A stretch of DNA of 64,000 nt from Ianthella basta (GCA_964019415.1 OZ025869.1:12953430-13017429), one strand, 5' to 3'; shown: positions 1 through 10,126, counted from the first letter of the stretch. Notes: generated by a model from the letters alone, not told the origin. Program-made: numbers and translations.

Positions 1-294
1 TTGCATGCAAATGCATTCTGTAGCTATAGATACAAGTTGTACAGGGTCACACTTTCCAGAAGAAGACCAGTTAAGGTAGGCACCCCCTTGCCGAAAATGT
101 TGCTGGTGAACTGTGTTTTCGATGGGGAGCATTTTCTGCATGACATTCATATACGTATGGTTTCGTGTGGAAACGCTCGTTCTTGGTAATTAGCTACGTA
201 AGTGCAGACAATAGGGATGATATTTTTCGATATAAGTGTCAGTGCAGCACTGCAGCAGCTATATACTATCTAGCTGTATTGTGCTTACACTTAC

Positions 295-421
295 CCACAT
301 CATGAAGGTGGTTTAAAGTTTGAAGCTTAAGTTTCTTGCATTCCTTCCAAAAGTAGCCGAAGAGCATCCAGCGCACTTCTTCTCCGACGTCCCGCTGCAG
401 CAGCTGGTGAATTCTTTTCAT
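295..421 (-). CDS. Exon N, A-type, upstream start lost
   Basis: This is the A-type form of the candidate first exon described at 4168-4330. The segment that holds the first ATG elsewhere is replaced by a short deletion, so the reading frame can begin only at the internal Met (MKRIHQ). The remaining 42 codons are open and reach a strong splice donor read on the minus strand, G|GTAAGT, at 294-293. Whether A-type copies are still expressed cannot be told from sequence. Confidence 0.35.
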
Positions 422-776
422 AGTGACAGGTCGCGCTCTTAGTGTCTTAGTCTTTGTTCAGCTCATCTTCAGTTATTAGTTATAGGGGCTTGCCGGGGAA
501 AGATGCATGCAGGATCGCGCCTCTGCCCCATATTTCGTTGCAGTCAGGTGACTGTAATGTTATTGCCATATACAGCTAAGGGTGTGGTCCTATGTATAAT
601 ACATGATGTGAGGTACAGTGCGGCTACAACCTAAGACGGCTATGAAGGAATTTGGTGCATGCAACATGATATTTTAAGAGTGCATGTAAACATCACTTCA
701 GTAACACTAAAAGAAGTAGATCCATTGGGTCAGTGCATGCATTCAAGTCAGTTTAGCTACTTCCACTATTAGCTGG

Positions 777-797
777 TTAGCTAGCTAGCTAGCTATC
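777..797. repeat. (TAGC)n short self-complementary run
   Basis: A run of the self-complementary tetramer TAGC. The equivalent run is one tetramer shorter in B-type units (about 4675), so it helps type units. Each unit has one, just downstream of ORF-K on the minus strand. Confidence 0.6.
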
Positions 798-1166
798 TGT
801 GAGTGATAGCTATGAAATACAATGTTGAATTGGGTACCACAAGCAGCCCCACACCCCCGCACAACGTACACAAGTGAAGTCGCTGTGTGAGGGCCAAGCT
901 GCAGGCTCCTAACTAGGGAGAATATCCCCCTGTAGCCATGGTACTGTGGGGGTCTGGCCAAAGATAATCGATGGTCTGGCAAAGACAGTCATTTAGTGCT
1001 TTTGAACAAAATTGCAATAACTATAACCTAGACAGCACATGTTTCTAGCTAATGTTCAATAGTATACCAATACACTAGCACCTAGCCGTCTAACACAGCT
1101 ATAGCTACCTATTATCTAGCTAGCCAACTAAAGGGTACTAGGCTACTGGTGTCTGAAGAGCATAGT

Positions 1167-1559
1167 CTAAAGTTCCTCAATGTCAGTGGCCTTCCTAGCA
1201 TTGTTCAAGTATGGCTCGCTCTCCACCCTCACTTTCTTTCCGTTCTCGTAAGCACGCTTGGCAATTTCTTTCAGCTCAGCATATCTGTCGCCAACTATAT
1301 TGCTGTACAGTTTGAACACATGCGGTCTGCCCTGTTCATCAACCAGTTTAAACGTCGCTGCTGGCAAACCCTCACCTATGCTTTCCACATTGTCATCATA
1401 CTCCGTAATGGTACCAACAACGCTCTCTGGCTGAGCCGCCATTTCTGATTCTTGCAAAAATGGCTTCTCCCCGTGGCTAAATATCACTCGCGCTAGATGT
1501 TTCTGGTCATCACCCAGGGTCTGCTCGTCTGACACCACGAGGAACGCGGTGCGCTTCAT
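1167..1559 (-). CDS. ORF-K, conserved unknown protein (unit A, 130 aa)
   Basis: Intronless-looking ORF starting at ATG 1559-1557 and ending at TAG. The start is supported because all 12 copies share it and the sequence upstream is AT-rich and not open in frame. I do not recognise the family. The protein has a short hydrophobic start (MKRTAFLVVSDEQTL), an acidic stretch (EYDDNVESIGEG), then a strand-like segment (TFKLVDEQGRPHVFKLYSN), a helix-like segment (AELKEIAKRAYENGKK) and a closing VRVESEPYL. This pattern would fit a small beta-barrel, but that is a guess. No signal peptide or membrane segment is seen. A 1-nt deletion after codon 130 gives an early TAG; C-type copies continue to 140 codons. 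The opposite-strand ORF over the same bases is a shadow. Confidence 0.6.
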   Translation of the reverse strand: MKRTAFLVVSDEQTLGDDQKHLARVIFSHGEKPFLQESEMAAQPESVVGTITEYDDNVESIGEGLPAATFKLVDEQGRPHVFKLYSNIVGDRYAELKEIAKRAYENGKKVRVESEPYLNNARKATDIEEL

Positions 1560-1957
1560 AATCGCACGTGGGCCGACGCGTCTCGTGCATGCACGTAGGC
1601 ATAATGATAAATAATTTTGTCTTGATGAAAAATTACAGTGTGCATGTCAATATGCCCCACTCTGTAGCTACGTGGTGTATACGTTGTTAAAATTGCTCAC
1701 TGTAAGAATGACTGATTGACCCTGATCATGATAAAGAGACACGTATACCTTACACATGACATAGACAAATTATGCATAACATTCAAAGCAAATACTCATG
1801 AATGTGTATTCTTAAAAACAGTGTAAGCAAAATTGTATTTATATCAAAGGTAAACATGCCAATAAGGAACTATGTACTTGAGAAAGCACATAACTATTAC
1901 TGAAAGTTGCTATAGCTGAGTCAGTGGCAAGGAGACAACATAAATAGGTTATTTGAA

Positions 1958-2266
1958 TCAAATCATGGCTGACATTTGTCTACATGGAACTAAATGGAAT
2001 CGAAACTCTCTAATCTGTCCCCTCCTGAACACCACCTTGCAGTAGGGACAGGTCAAGTTGTGGTCCAGGGGCCATTCCTGGTCATCGACCTGTACTGGGG
2101 CAGCTAATGCACCAATGTCAACTTCCTTATAGCGACGGCCTTCACGCTGTATTTCTGTTCGCATGCCTTCACCAATGTACCACTCCACGAATAATCTCCA
2201 GTGAGATTCAAACTGTATTTGGAAGTTGTAGACTTTTCTTTCATTTCTGAAGAAATTCTTAGACTG
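1958..2266 (-). CDS. Gene Z terminal exon, CCHC zinc-knuckle-like (unit A)
   Basis: Terminal coding exon of a spliced minus-strand gene, 102 codons from a CTAG|CAG acceptor to a TGA. The order is a basic aromatic segment (NFFRNERKVYNF), a tryptophan-rich segment (ESHWRLFVEWYIGEGM), a charged segment (QREGRRYKEVDIG), then Cys73, Cys76, His91 and Cys95 spaced C-x2-C-x14-H-x3-C, and the end six or seven residues later. The four ligands suggest one zinc-binding site, perhaps for nucleic acid or protein contact, but the family is not recognised. The reading frame continues upstream without shift across a TAG (2269-2267) into another open stretch, so a short intron or a stop separates them. This copy has Leu54 where the others have Val. 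Confidence 0.5.
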   Translation of the reverse strand, partial: QSKNFFRNERKVYNFQIQFESHWRLFVEWYIGEGMRTEIQREGRRYKEVDIGALAAPVQVDDQEWPLDHNLTCPYCKVVFRRGQIREFRFHLVPCRQMSAMI

Positions 2267-2435
2267 CTAGATTATCTCTAAATCTTTTCCATGACAAAGA
2301 TTGGACTTATAGTCTGTGGTCACAGTAAATTCCAATGCAACCTGCGTAAGTAATTCATGGGTGTAAGAAGACATCTTACGTATGCACAGTAGTTCAATAG
2401 ATTCACAATAGAAGTTATGCTCTGATAAGCTATGT
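2177..2435. repeat. Internal duplication, copy 1 (unit A)
   Basis: About 260 bp that recur, diverged but easily aligned, at 3105-3364. It covers the start of the gene Z terminal exon and part of the penultimate exon. It is present in every unit, so the duplication is older than the array. Confidence 0.8.
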
Positions 2436-2449
2436 ACACCCTGTTTACC
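2267..2449 (-). CDS. Gene Z penultimate exon candidate (unit A)
   Basis: Open stretch read from a good acceptor (TAATTTTACAG|GG). It encodes GKQGVHSLSEHNFYCESIEL, continues through ELLTQVALEFTVTTDYKSN and ends at a TAG that lies directly before, and in the same frame as, the first codon of the terminal exon. A GTAAGA donor (near 2380) and a second acceptor (near 2342) inside it would define a 38-nt intron but break the frame. The donor actually used is therefore unclear. The same stretch is present and nearly unchanged in all 12 full units (6160, 10127, 13975, 17866, 21840, 33859, 37766, 41664, 45553, 49514 and 61542). Confidence 0.35.
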   Translation of the reverse strand, partial: GKQGVHSLSEHNFYCESIELLCIRKMSSYTHELLTQVALEFTVTTDYKSNLCHGKDLEII

Positions 2450-2561
2450 CTGTAAAATTATTATGCATGCATGTGCAAACACAGTAGCACCTGTCTACTG
2501 ATGACACTGCCTAAGCCCCGGCCTACAAAGATGTGTGTACAAGCTACCTCTTCAACTTGGA

Positions 2562-2655
2562 CACCTCTAGCTCTAATGAGGGCAGCACCTACTGACCCAG
2601 CTATGTTGAGAAAACTTCGTCTGAAATAAGGACACCTCTCTAATGAGGGCAGCAC
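2562..2655. repeat. 65-bp tandem duplication
   Basis: GGACACCTCT followed by TAATGAGGGCAGCACC occurs twice about 65 bp apart. It is present in every unit; C-type units carry a diverged first copy (GAGGATAGCACC). Confidence 0.6.
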
Positions 2656-2789
2656 CACTATCCCAGCTAAGTAGTGATGCGTACAAAGCTACATAACTCT
2701 GATTCCACAATAGTGCCCAAATGTGTTCAGAATATGCCACGAGATGTGTAACAATTTGCATGACTGGACTTGCATGTGTCTATTGTACA

Positions 2790-2843
2790 GGTGTGTGATG
2801 CTTTACAAAGCCTTTCCCGCTCAGAAAGTGTAGCCATGCTGAT
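2790..2843 (+). CDS. Possible 54-nt plus-strand exon
   Basis: A 54-nt open segment (VCDALQSLSRSESVAMLI) with a plausible acceptor (TCTATTGTACAG|) and a strong donor (|GTAAGTAC), keeping phase 0 on both sides. The peptide loosely resembles the end of a Death-fold domain, but it is too short to call. If real, the (CA)n tract lies in its downstream intron. It is identical in the other units, so copy comparison gives no coding test. Confidence 0.2.
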
Positions 2844-2885
2844 AGTAAGTACATGGGGATACTTCAATACCATTGCATGCCCTTG

Positions 2886-2924
2886 CACACCCACCCACCC
2901 ACCCACACACACACATACACACAT

Positions 2925-2968
<44 letters not shown>

Positions 2969-2989
2969 GCACACACACACACACACACA

Positions 2990-3052
<63 letters not shown>
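2886..3052. repeat. (CA)n microsatellite, unit A
   Basis: About 167 bp of CA with CCCA, TACA, ATGC, AAGC and GCGC interruptions. ORFs reading it as poly-(Thr-His) or poly-(Cys-Val) are artefacts. Confidence 0.95.
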
Positions 3053-3054
<2 letters not shown>

Positions 3055-3104
3055 GTACACAGAAGTATGTACACATACATTCACATAATCCATATTTCCC
3101 CAAC

Positions 3105-3364
3105 GTACCACTCCACGAATAATCTCCAGTGAGATGCGAAGCTGCTTTGGAAGTTGTAGCCTTTTCTTCCATTCTTGAAGAAATTCTAGTAGATTATCTC
3201 TAAATCCTCTCCATGACAAAGATTGGACTTATAGTCTGTGTTCACAGTAAACTCCAATATGCAACCTGCATAAGTAATTCATGGGGGTAAGAAGGCATCT
3301 TACGTATGCACAGTGGTGAAATGGATTTATTCACAATGGAGCTAAAGCTCTGAGGAGCTATGTT
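3105..3364. repeat. Internal duplication, copy 2 with decayed exon (unit A)
   Basis: Minus-strand translation of 3105-3186 gives a peptide containing YNFQSSFASHWRLFVEWYVG, clearly paralogous to the gene Z terminal exon (YNFQIQFESHWRLFVEWYIG). It stops after a few codons and lacks the zinc-binding part. It could be an alternative short terminal exon or a relic. Confidence 0.6.
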
Positions 3365-3399
3365 AAAAGTATTTGTGAATGTGATTTTTTCCTAGCTAC

Positions 3400-3573
3400 C
3401 TTCTTCGGGAAGATTCGTTACACCCAGACATCAACAAACACTGGGAATGATTAAGGTATATACCAATATCCTGGCAAGTCAATTTTAAGCTGTAGAGTGG
3501 TAAGAATTCCCCTGCTATGACATAGAGACTGGTTGTCAAGGATTGGCTATTGAGCTGGCTACTCGTAGCAAGG
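3400..3573 (-). CDS. Possible internal exon (unit A)
   Basis: A 174-nt open stretch between a fair acceptor (CATGATCCATTGCAG|) and a good donor (GAAGAAG|GTAGCT) on the minus strand. The peptide is rich in Leu, Ser and Cys (for example LYSLKLTCQDIGIYLNHSQC). Its splice phase does not match exon N directly, so I cannot place it in a gene model. It is present in all units. Confidence 0.2.
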
Positions 3574-4167
3574 CTGCAATGGATCATGCAAAACATTGTT
3601 ATTCCCATCCCTATTTGAATAGCTTCCCTTCCGTAGTCTTTAGTTTATCAGCTGCATGGTGAAGGGCCATGTGGCTGAAACATCCTCATCTATTGCAGTC
3701 CTGATACGTGTAAACCAACTCGAAAGTCTATCACTCTATCCGTGGCAATTCTCCTTGTGTCTGCAGTAGAGAGGCCGTGGCTACCTTAACTAAGTGTATG
3801 GGTGACTGGCACTTGAGCAAAATACCACAAGTAACTGCTCAACCACAAATGCCTACCTACAGGCTAGGGTGTTTGCATGCAAATGCATTCTGTAGCTATA
3901 GATACAAGTTGTACAGGGTAACACTTTCCAGAAGAAGACCAGTTAAGGCAGGCACCCCCTTGCCGAAATGTTGCTGGTGAACTGTGTTTTCGATGGGGAG
4001 CATTTTCTGCATGACATTCATATACGTATGGTTTCGTGTGGAAACGCTCGTTCTTGGTAATTAGCTACGTAAGTGCAGACAACAGGAATGATATTTTTCG
4101 ATATAAGTGAGTCAGTGCAGCACTGCAGCAGCTATATACTATCTAGCTGTATTGTGCTTACAATTAC

Positions 4168-4330
4168 CCACATCATGAAGGTGGTTTAAAGTTTGAAGCT
4201 TAAGCTTCTTGCATTCCTTCCAAAAGTAGCCTAAGAGCATCCAGCGCACTTCTCCTCCGATGTCCAGCTGCAGCAGCTGGCGAATTCTTTTCATAGTGAC
4301 AGGTCGCGCTCTTAGTTCTCCGTTGTACAT
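4168..4330 (-). CDS. Exon N, candidate first coding exon (unit B)
   Basis: 54 codons plus one base from ATG 4330-4328 to a splice donor at 4167-4166. The peptide begins MYNGELRARPVTMKRI, is strongly basic and amphipathic (WKECKKLKLQTLNHLHDV), and has no recognised domain. In most copies the donor is a consensus G|GTAAGT, but in B-type copies it is GTAATT. The exon ends in phase 1. Neither the gene Z exons nor the candidate at 3400-3573 can accept that phase without a stop, so an exon is missing from the model or N belongs to a separate transcript. Replacements here (Arg17, Leu21, Ile23, Gly25) make B the most diverged version. Confidence 0.4.
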
Positions 4331-5059
4331 GATACCCCAGGTGGCTGCCTTTGTTCAGCTCATCTCCAGTTATTAGTTATAGGGGCTTGCCGGGGAAAGA
4401 TGCATGCAGGATCGCGCCTCTGCGCCATATTTCGTTGCAGTCAGGTGACTGTAATGTTATTGCCATATACAGCTAAGGGTGTGGTCCTATGTATAATACA
4501 TGATGTGAGGTACAGTGCGGCTACAACCTAAGACGGCTATGAAGGAATTTGGTGCATGCAACATGATATTTTAAGAGTGCATGTAAACATCACTTCAGTA
4601 ACACTAAAAGAAGTAGATCCATTGGGTCAGTGCATGCATTCAAGTAAGTTTAGCTACTTCCACTATTAGCTGGTTAGCTAGCTAGCTATCTGTGAGTGAT
4701 AGCTATGAAATGCAATGTTGAATTGGGTACCACAAGCAGCCCCACACCTCCGCACAACGTACACAAGTGAAGTCGCTGTGTGAGGGCCAAGCTGCAGGCT
4801 CCTAACTAGGGAGAATATCCCCCTGTAGCCATGGTACTGTGGGGGTCTGGCCAAAGATAATCGATGGTCTGGCAAAGACAGTCATTTAGTGCTTTTGAAC
4901 AAAATTGCAATAACTATAACCTAGACAGCACATGTTTCTAGCTAATGTTCAATAGTATACCAATACACTAGCACCTAGCCGTCTAACACAGCTATAGCTA
5001 CCTATTATCTAGCTAGCCAACTAAAGGGTACTAGGCTACTGGTGTCTGAAGAGCATAGT

Positions 5060-5452
5060 CTAAAGTTCCTCAATGTCAGTGGCCATCCTAGCATTGTTCA
5101 AGTATGGCTCGCTCTCCACCCTCACTTTCTTTCCGTTCTCGTAAGCACGCTTGGCAATTTCTTTCAGCTCAGCATATCTGTGGCCAACTATATTGCTGTA
5201 CAGTTTGAACACATGCGGTCTGCCCTGTTCATCAACCAGTTTAAACGTCGCTGCTGGCAAACCCTCACCTATGCTTTCATCATTGTCATCATACTCCGTA
5301 ATGGTACCAACAACGCTCTCTGGCTGAGCCGCCATTTCTGATTCTTGCAAAAATGGCTTCTCCCCGTGGCTAAATATCACTCGCGCTAGATGTTTCTGGT
5401 CATCACCCAGGGTCTGCTCGTCTGACACCACGAGGAACGCGGTGCGCTTCAT
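5060..5452 (-). CDS. ORF-K (unit B, 130 aa)
   Basis: B-type copy with DDNDES, VGHRY and ARMATD replacements relative to unit A. It has the same early stop after TDIEEL. The B copies in blocks 2 and 3 encode the identical protein. Confidence 0.6.
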   Translation of the reverse strand: MKRTAFLVVSDEQTLGDDQKHLARVIFSHGEKPFLQESEMAAQPESVVGTITEYDDNDESIGEGLPAATFKLVDEQGRPHVFKLYSNIVGHRYAELKEIAKRAYENGKKVRVESEPYLNNARMATDIEEL

Positions 5453-5850
5453 AATCGCACGTGGGCCGACGCGTCTCGTGCATGCACGTAGGCATAATGA
5501 TAAATAATTTTGTCTTGATGAAAAATTACAGTGTGCATGTCAATATGCCCCACTCTGTAGCTACGTGGTGTATACGTTGTTAAAATTGCTCACTGTAAGA
5601 ATGACTGATTGACCCTGATCATGATAAAGAGACACGTATACCTTACACATGACATAGACAAATTATGCATAACATTCAAAGCAAATACTCATGAATGTGT
5701 ATTCTTAAAAACAGTGTAAGCAAAATTGTATTTATATCAAAGGTAAACATGCCAATAAGGAACTATGTACTTGAGAAAGCACATAACTATTACTGAAAGT
5801 TGCTATAGCTGAGTCAGTGGCAAGGAGACAACATAAATAGGTTATTTGAA

Positions 5851-6159
5851 TCAAATCATGGCTGACATTTGTCTACATGGAACTAAATGGAATCGAAACT
5901 CTCTAATCTGTCCCCTCCTGAACACCACCTTGCAGTAGGGACAGGTCAAGTTGTGGTCCAGGGGCCATTCCTGGTCATCGACCTGTACTGGGGCAGCTAC
6001 TGCACCAATGTCAACTTCCTTATAGCGACGGCCTTCACGCTGTGTTTCTGTTCGCATGCCTTCACCAATGTACCACTCCACGAATAATCTCCAGTGAGAT
6101 TCAAACTGTTTTTGGAAGTTGTAGACTTTTCTTTCATTTCTGAAGAAATTCTTAGACTG
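5851..6159 (-). CDS. Gene Z terminal exon (unit B)
   Basis: All four zinc ligands are intact. It differs from unit A by Lys17 (FQKQ) in place of Ile, Thr39 in place of Ile, and Val54. Confidence 0.5.
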   Translation of the reverse strand, partial: QSKNFFRNERKVYNFQKQFESHWRLFVEWYIGEGMRTETQREGRRYKEVDIGAVAAPVQVDDQEWPLDHNLTCPYCKVVFRRGQIREFRFHLVPCRQMSAMI

Positions 6160-6778
6160 CTAGATTATCTCTAAATCTTTTCCATGACAAAGATTGGACT
6201 TATAGTCTGTGGTCACAGTAAATTCCAATGCAACCTGCGTAAGTAATTCATGGGTGTAAGAAGACTTCTTACGTATGCACAGTAGTTCAATAGATTCACA
6301 ATAGAAGTTATGCTCTGATAAGCTATGTACACCCTGTTTACCCTGTAAAATTATTATGCATGCATGTGCAAACACAGTAGCACCTGTCTACTGATGACAC
6401 TGCCTAAGACCCGGCCTACAAAGATGTGTGTACAGGCTACCTCTTCAACTTGGACACCTCTAGCTCTAATGAGGGCAGCACCTACTGACCCAGCTATGTT
6501 GAGAAAACTTCGTCTGAAATAAGGACACCTCTCTAATGAGGGCAGCACCACTATCCCAGCTAAGTAGTGATGCGTACAAAGCTACATAACTCTGATTCCA
6601 CAATAGTGCCCAAATGTGTTCAGAATATGCCACGAGATGTGTAACAATTTGCATGACTGGACTTGCATGTGTCTATTGTACAGGTGTGTGATGCTTTACA
6701 AAGCCTTTCCCGCTCAGAAAGTGTAGCCATGCTGATAGTAAGTACATGGGGATACTTCAATACCATTGCATGCCCTTG

Positions 6779-7013
<235 letters not shown>

Positions 7014-8127
7014 GGGTACACAGAAGATTGTACACATACATTCACATAATCCATATTTCCCCAACGTACCACTCCACGAATAATCTCCAGTGAGATGCGA
7101 AGCTGCTTTGGAAGTTGTAGCCTTTTCTTCCATTCTTGAAGAAATTCTAGTAGATTATCTCTAAATCCTCTCCATGACAAAGATTGGACTTATAGTCTGT
7201 GTTCACAGTAAACTCCGATATGCAACCGGCATAAGTAATTCATGGGGGTAAGAAGGCATCTTACGTGTGCACAGTAGTGAAATGGATTAATTCACAATGG
7301 AGTTAAAACTCTGAGGAGCTATGTTAAAAGTATTTGTAAATGTGATTTTTTCCTAGCTACCTTCTTCGGGAAGATTCGTTACACCCAGACATCAACAAAC
7401 ACTGGGAATGATTAAGGTATATACCAATATCCTGGCAAGTCAATTTTAAGCTGTAGAGTGGTAAGAATTCCCCTGCTATGACACAGAGACTCATTGTCAA
7501 GGATTGGCTATTGAGCTGGTTACTCGTAGCAAGGCTGCAATGGATCATGCAAAACATTGTTATTCCCATCCCTATTTGAATATATAGCTTCCCTTCCGTA
7601 GTCTTTAGTTGATCAGCTGCATGGTGAAGGGCCATGTGGCTGAAACATCCTCATCTATTGCAGTCCTGATACGTGTAAACCAACTTGAAAGCCTATCACT
7701 CTATCCGTGGCAATTCTCCTTGTGTCTGTAGAGATACCGTGGCTACCTTAACTAAGTGTATGGGTTACTGGCACTTGAGCAAAATACCACAAGTAACTGC
7801 TCAACCACAAATGCCTACCTACAAGCTAGGGTGTTTGCATGCAAATGCATTCTGTAGCTAGATACAAGTTTTACGAGGTGACACTTTCCAAAATGAGACC
7901 AGTTAAGGCAGGCACCCCCTTGCCGAAATGTTGCTGGTGAACTGTGTTTTCGATGGGGAGCATTTTCTGCATGACATTCATATACGTATGGTTTCGTGTG
8001 GAAACGCTCGTTCTTGGTAATTAGCTACGTAAGTGCAGACAACAGGAATGATATTTTTCGATATAAGTGAATCAGTGCAGCACTGCAGCAGCTATATACT
8101 ATCTAGCTGTATTGTGCTTACACTTAC

Positions 8128-8294
8128 CCACATCATGAAGGTGGTTTAAAGTTTGAAGCTTAAGCGTCTTGCATTCCTTCCAAAAGTAGCCGAAGAGCAT
8201 CCAGCGCACTTCTTCTCCGACGTCCCGCTGCATGCAGCAGCTGGTGAATTCTTTTCATAGTGACAGGTCGCGCTCTTAGTTCTCCGTTGGACAT
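8128..8294 (-). pseudogene. Exon N, frameshifted (unit C)
   Basis: The C-type exon begins MSNGELRARP, but a 4-bp TGCA insertion near 8231 shifts the frame after about codon 20. The C copies in blocks 2 and 3 lack the insertion and are open. Confidence 0.5.
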
Positions 8295-8998
8295 GATACC
8301 CCAGGTGGCTGTCTTTGTTCAGCTCATCTCCAGTTATTAGTTATAGGGGCTTGCCGGAGAATTATGCATGTAGGATCGCGCCTCTGCGCCATATTTCGTT
8401 GCAGTCAGGTGACTGTAATGTTATTGCCATATACAGCTAAGGGTGTGGTCCTATGTATAATACATGATGTGAGGTACAGTGCGGCTACAACCTAAGACGG
8501 CTATGAAGGAATTTGGTGCATGCAACATGATATTTTAAGAGTGCATGTAAACATCACTTCAGTAACACTAAAAGAAGTAGATCCATTGGGTCAGTGCATG
8601 CATTCAAGTCAGTTTAGCTACTTCCACTATTAGCTGGTTAGCTAGCTAGCTAGCTATCTGTGAGTGATAGCTATGAAATGCAATGTTGAATTGGGTACCA
8701 CAAGCAGCCCCACACCTCCGCACAACGTACACAAGTGAAGTCGCTGTGAGAGGGCCAAGCTGCAGGCTCCTAACTAGGGAGAATATCCCCCTGTAGCCAT
8801 TGTACTGTGGGGGTCTGGCCAAAGATAATCGATGGTCTGGCAAAGACAGTCATTTAGTGCTTTTGAACAAAATTGCAATAACTATAACCTAGACAGCACA
8901 TGTTTCTAGCTAATGTTCAATAGTATACCAATACACTAGCACCTAGCCGTCTAACACAGCTATAGCTACCTATTATCTAGCTAGCCAACTAAAGGGTA

Positions 8999-9421
8999 CT
9001 AGGCTACTGGTGTCTGAAGAGCATGGTCTGAAAGTTCTTCGATGTCAGTGGCCTTCCTAGCATTGTTCAAGTATGGCTCGCTCTCCACCCTCACGTTCCT
9101 TCTGTTCCCGTAAGCACGCTTGGCAATTTCTTTCAGCTTAGCATATCTGTCGCCAACTATATTGCTGTACAGTTTGAACACATGCGGTCTGCCCTGTTCA
9201 TCAACCAGTTTAAACGTCGCTGCTGGCAAACCCTCACCTATGCTTTCATCATTGTCATCATACTCCGTAATGGTACCAACAACGCTCTCTGGCTGAGCCG
9301 CCATTTCTGATTCTTGCAAAAATGGCTTCTCCCCGTGGCTAAATATCACTCGCGCTAGATGTTTCTGGTCACCACCCAGGGTCTGCTCGTCTGACACCAC
9401 GAGGAACGCGGTGCGCTTCAT
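8999..9421 (-). CDS. ORF-K, long form (unit C, 140 aa)
   Basis: It reads through to SDHALQTPVA, which is probably the ancestral C-terminus, because unit E keeps it too and A, B and D differ by a 1-nt deletion. It also carries a cluster of replacements (GGDQKH, YAKLKE, YGNRRNVRVE), nearly all amino-acid changing, which suggests relaxed or changed selection in C-type copies. Confidence 0.6.
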   Translation of the reverse strand: MKRTAFLVVSDEQTLGGDQKHLARVIFSHGEKPFLQESEMAAQPESVVGTITEYDDNDESIGEGLPAATFKLVDEQGRPHVFKLYSNIVGDRYAKLKEIAKRAYGNRRNVRVESEPYLNNARKATDIEELSDHALQTPVA

Positions 9422-9817
9422 AATCGCACGTGGGCCGACGCGTCTCGTGCATGCACGTAGGCATAATGATAAATAATTTTGTCATAATGAAAAATTACAA
9501 TGTGCATGTCAATATGCCCCACTCTGTAGCTACGTGGTGTATACGTTGTTAAAATTGCTCACTGTAAGAATGACTGATTGACCCTGATCATGATAAAGAG
9601 ACACGTATACCTTACACATGACATAGACAAATTATGCATAACATTCAAAGCAAATACTCATGAACGTGTATTCAAAAACAGTGTAAGCAAAATTGTATTT
9701 ACATCAAAGGTAAACATGCCAATAAGAAACTATGTACTTGAGAAAGCACACAACTATTACTGAAAGTTGCTATAGCTGAGTCAGTGACAAGGAGACAACA
9801 TAAATAGGTTATTTGAA

Positions 9818-10126
9818 TCAAATCATGGCTGACATTTGTCTACATGGAACTAAATGGAATCAAAACTCTCTAATCTGTCCCCTCCTGAACACCACCTTGC
9901 AGTAGGGACAGGTCAAGTTGGGGTCCAGGGGCCATTCCTGGTCATTGGCCTGTACTGGGGCAGCTACTGCACCAATGTCAACTTCCTTATAGCGACGGCC
10001 TTCACGCTGTATTTCTGTTCGCATGCCTTCACCAATGTACCACTCCACGAATAATCTCCAGTGAGATTCAAACTGTTTTTGGAAGTTGTAGACTTTTCTT
10101 TCATTTCTGAAGAAATTCTTAGACTG
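9818..10126 (-). pseudogene. Gene Z terminal exon with nonsense codon (unit C)
   Basis: A CGA-to-TGA change ends the frame after REF (residue 88), before His91 and Cys95. The zinc site would therefore be incomplete. The other C copies carry the same change. Confidence 0.5.

Larger units (their letters stand above)
1..3872. repeat. Tandem unit A, block 1
   Basis: 3,872 bp unit; its start is set by the window edge, at the motif TTGCATGCAAATGCATTC found in every unit. A-type markers are loss of the exon N start region near 450, Val in the ORF-K acidic stretch (DDNVES), and an extra A at about position 98. Stretches without a coding call (for example 450-1160, 1560-1957 and 2450-3100) hold only unit-specific non-coding sequence, a TAGC run near 777 and the (CA)n tract. 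Confidence 0.9.

Noticed and set aside
785-982. Minus-strand 65-codon frame MPDHRLSLARPP in every unit
   Set aside because: Short, with no splice sites or recognisable motif, and ending in the TAGC run; openness alone does not support it.
1149-1448. Plus-strand 99-codon frame over ORF-K
   Set aside because: It is lost in the C, D and E unit types, while the minus-strand frame stays open; it is a shadow.
2727-3219. Long frames of alternating Thr-His or Cys-Val across each (CA)n tract
   Set aside because: They are translations of the microsatellite, open in several frames on both strands, and vary with tract length.
3777-3980. Plus-strand frame after a pyrimidine-rich acceptor (TTCTCCTTGTGTCTGCAG)
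   Set aside because: The acceptor is good, but the frame varies in length and reading between units because of small indels, and no donor or partner exon was found.
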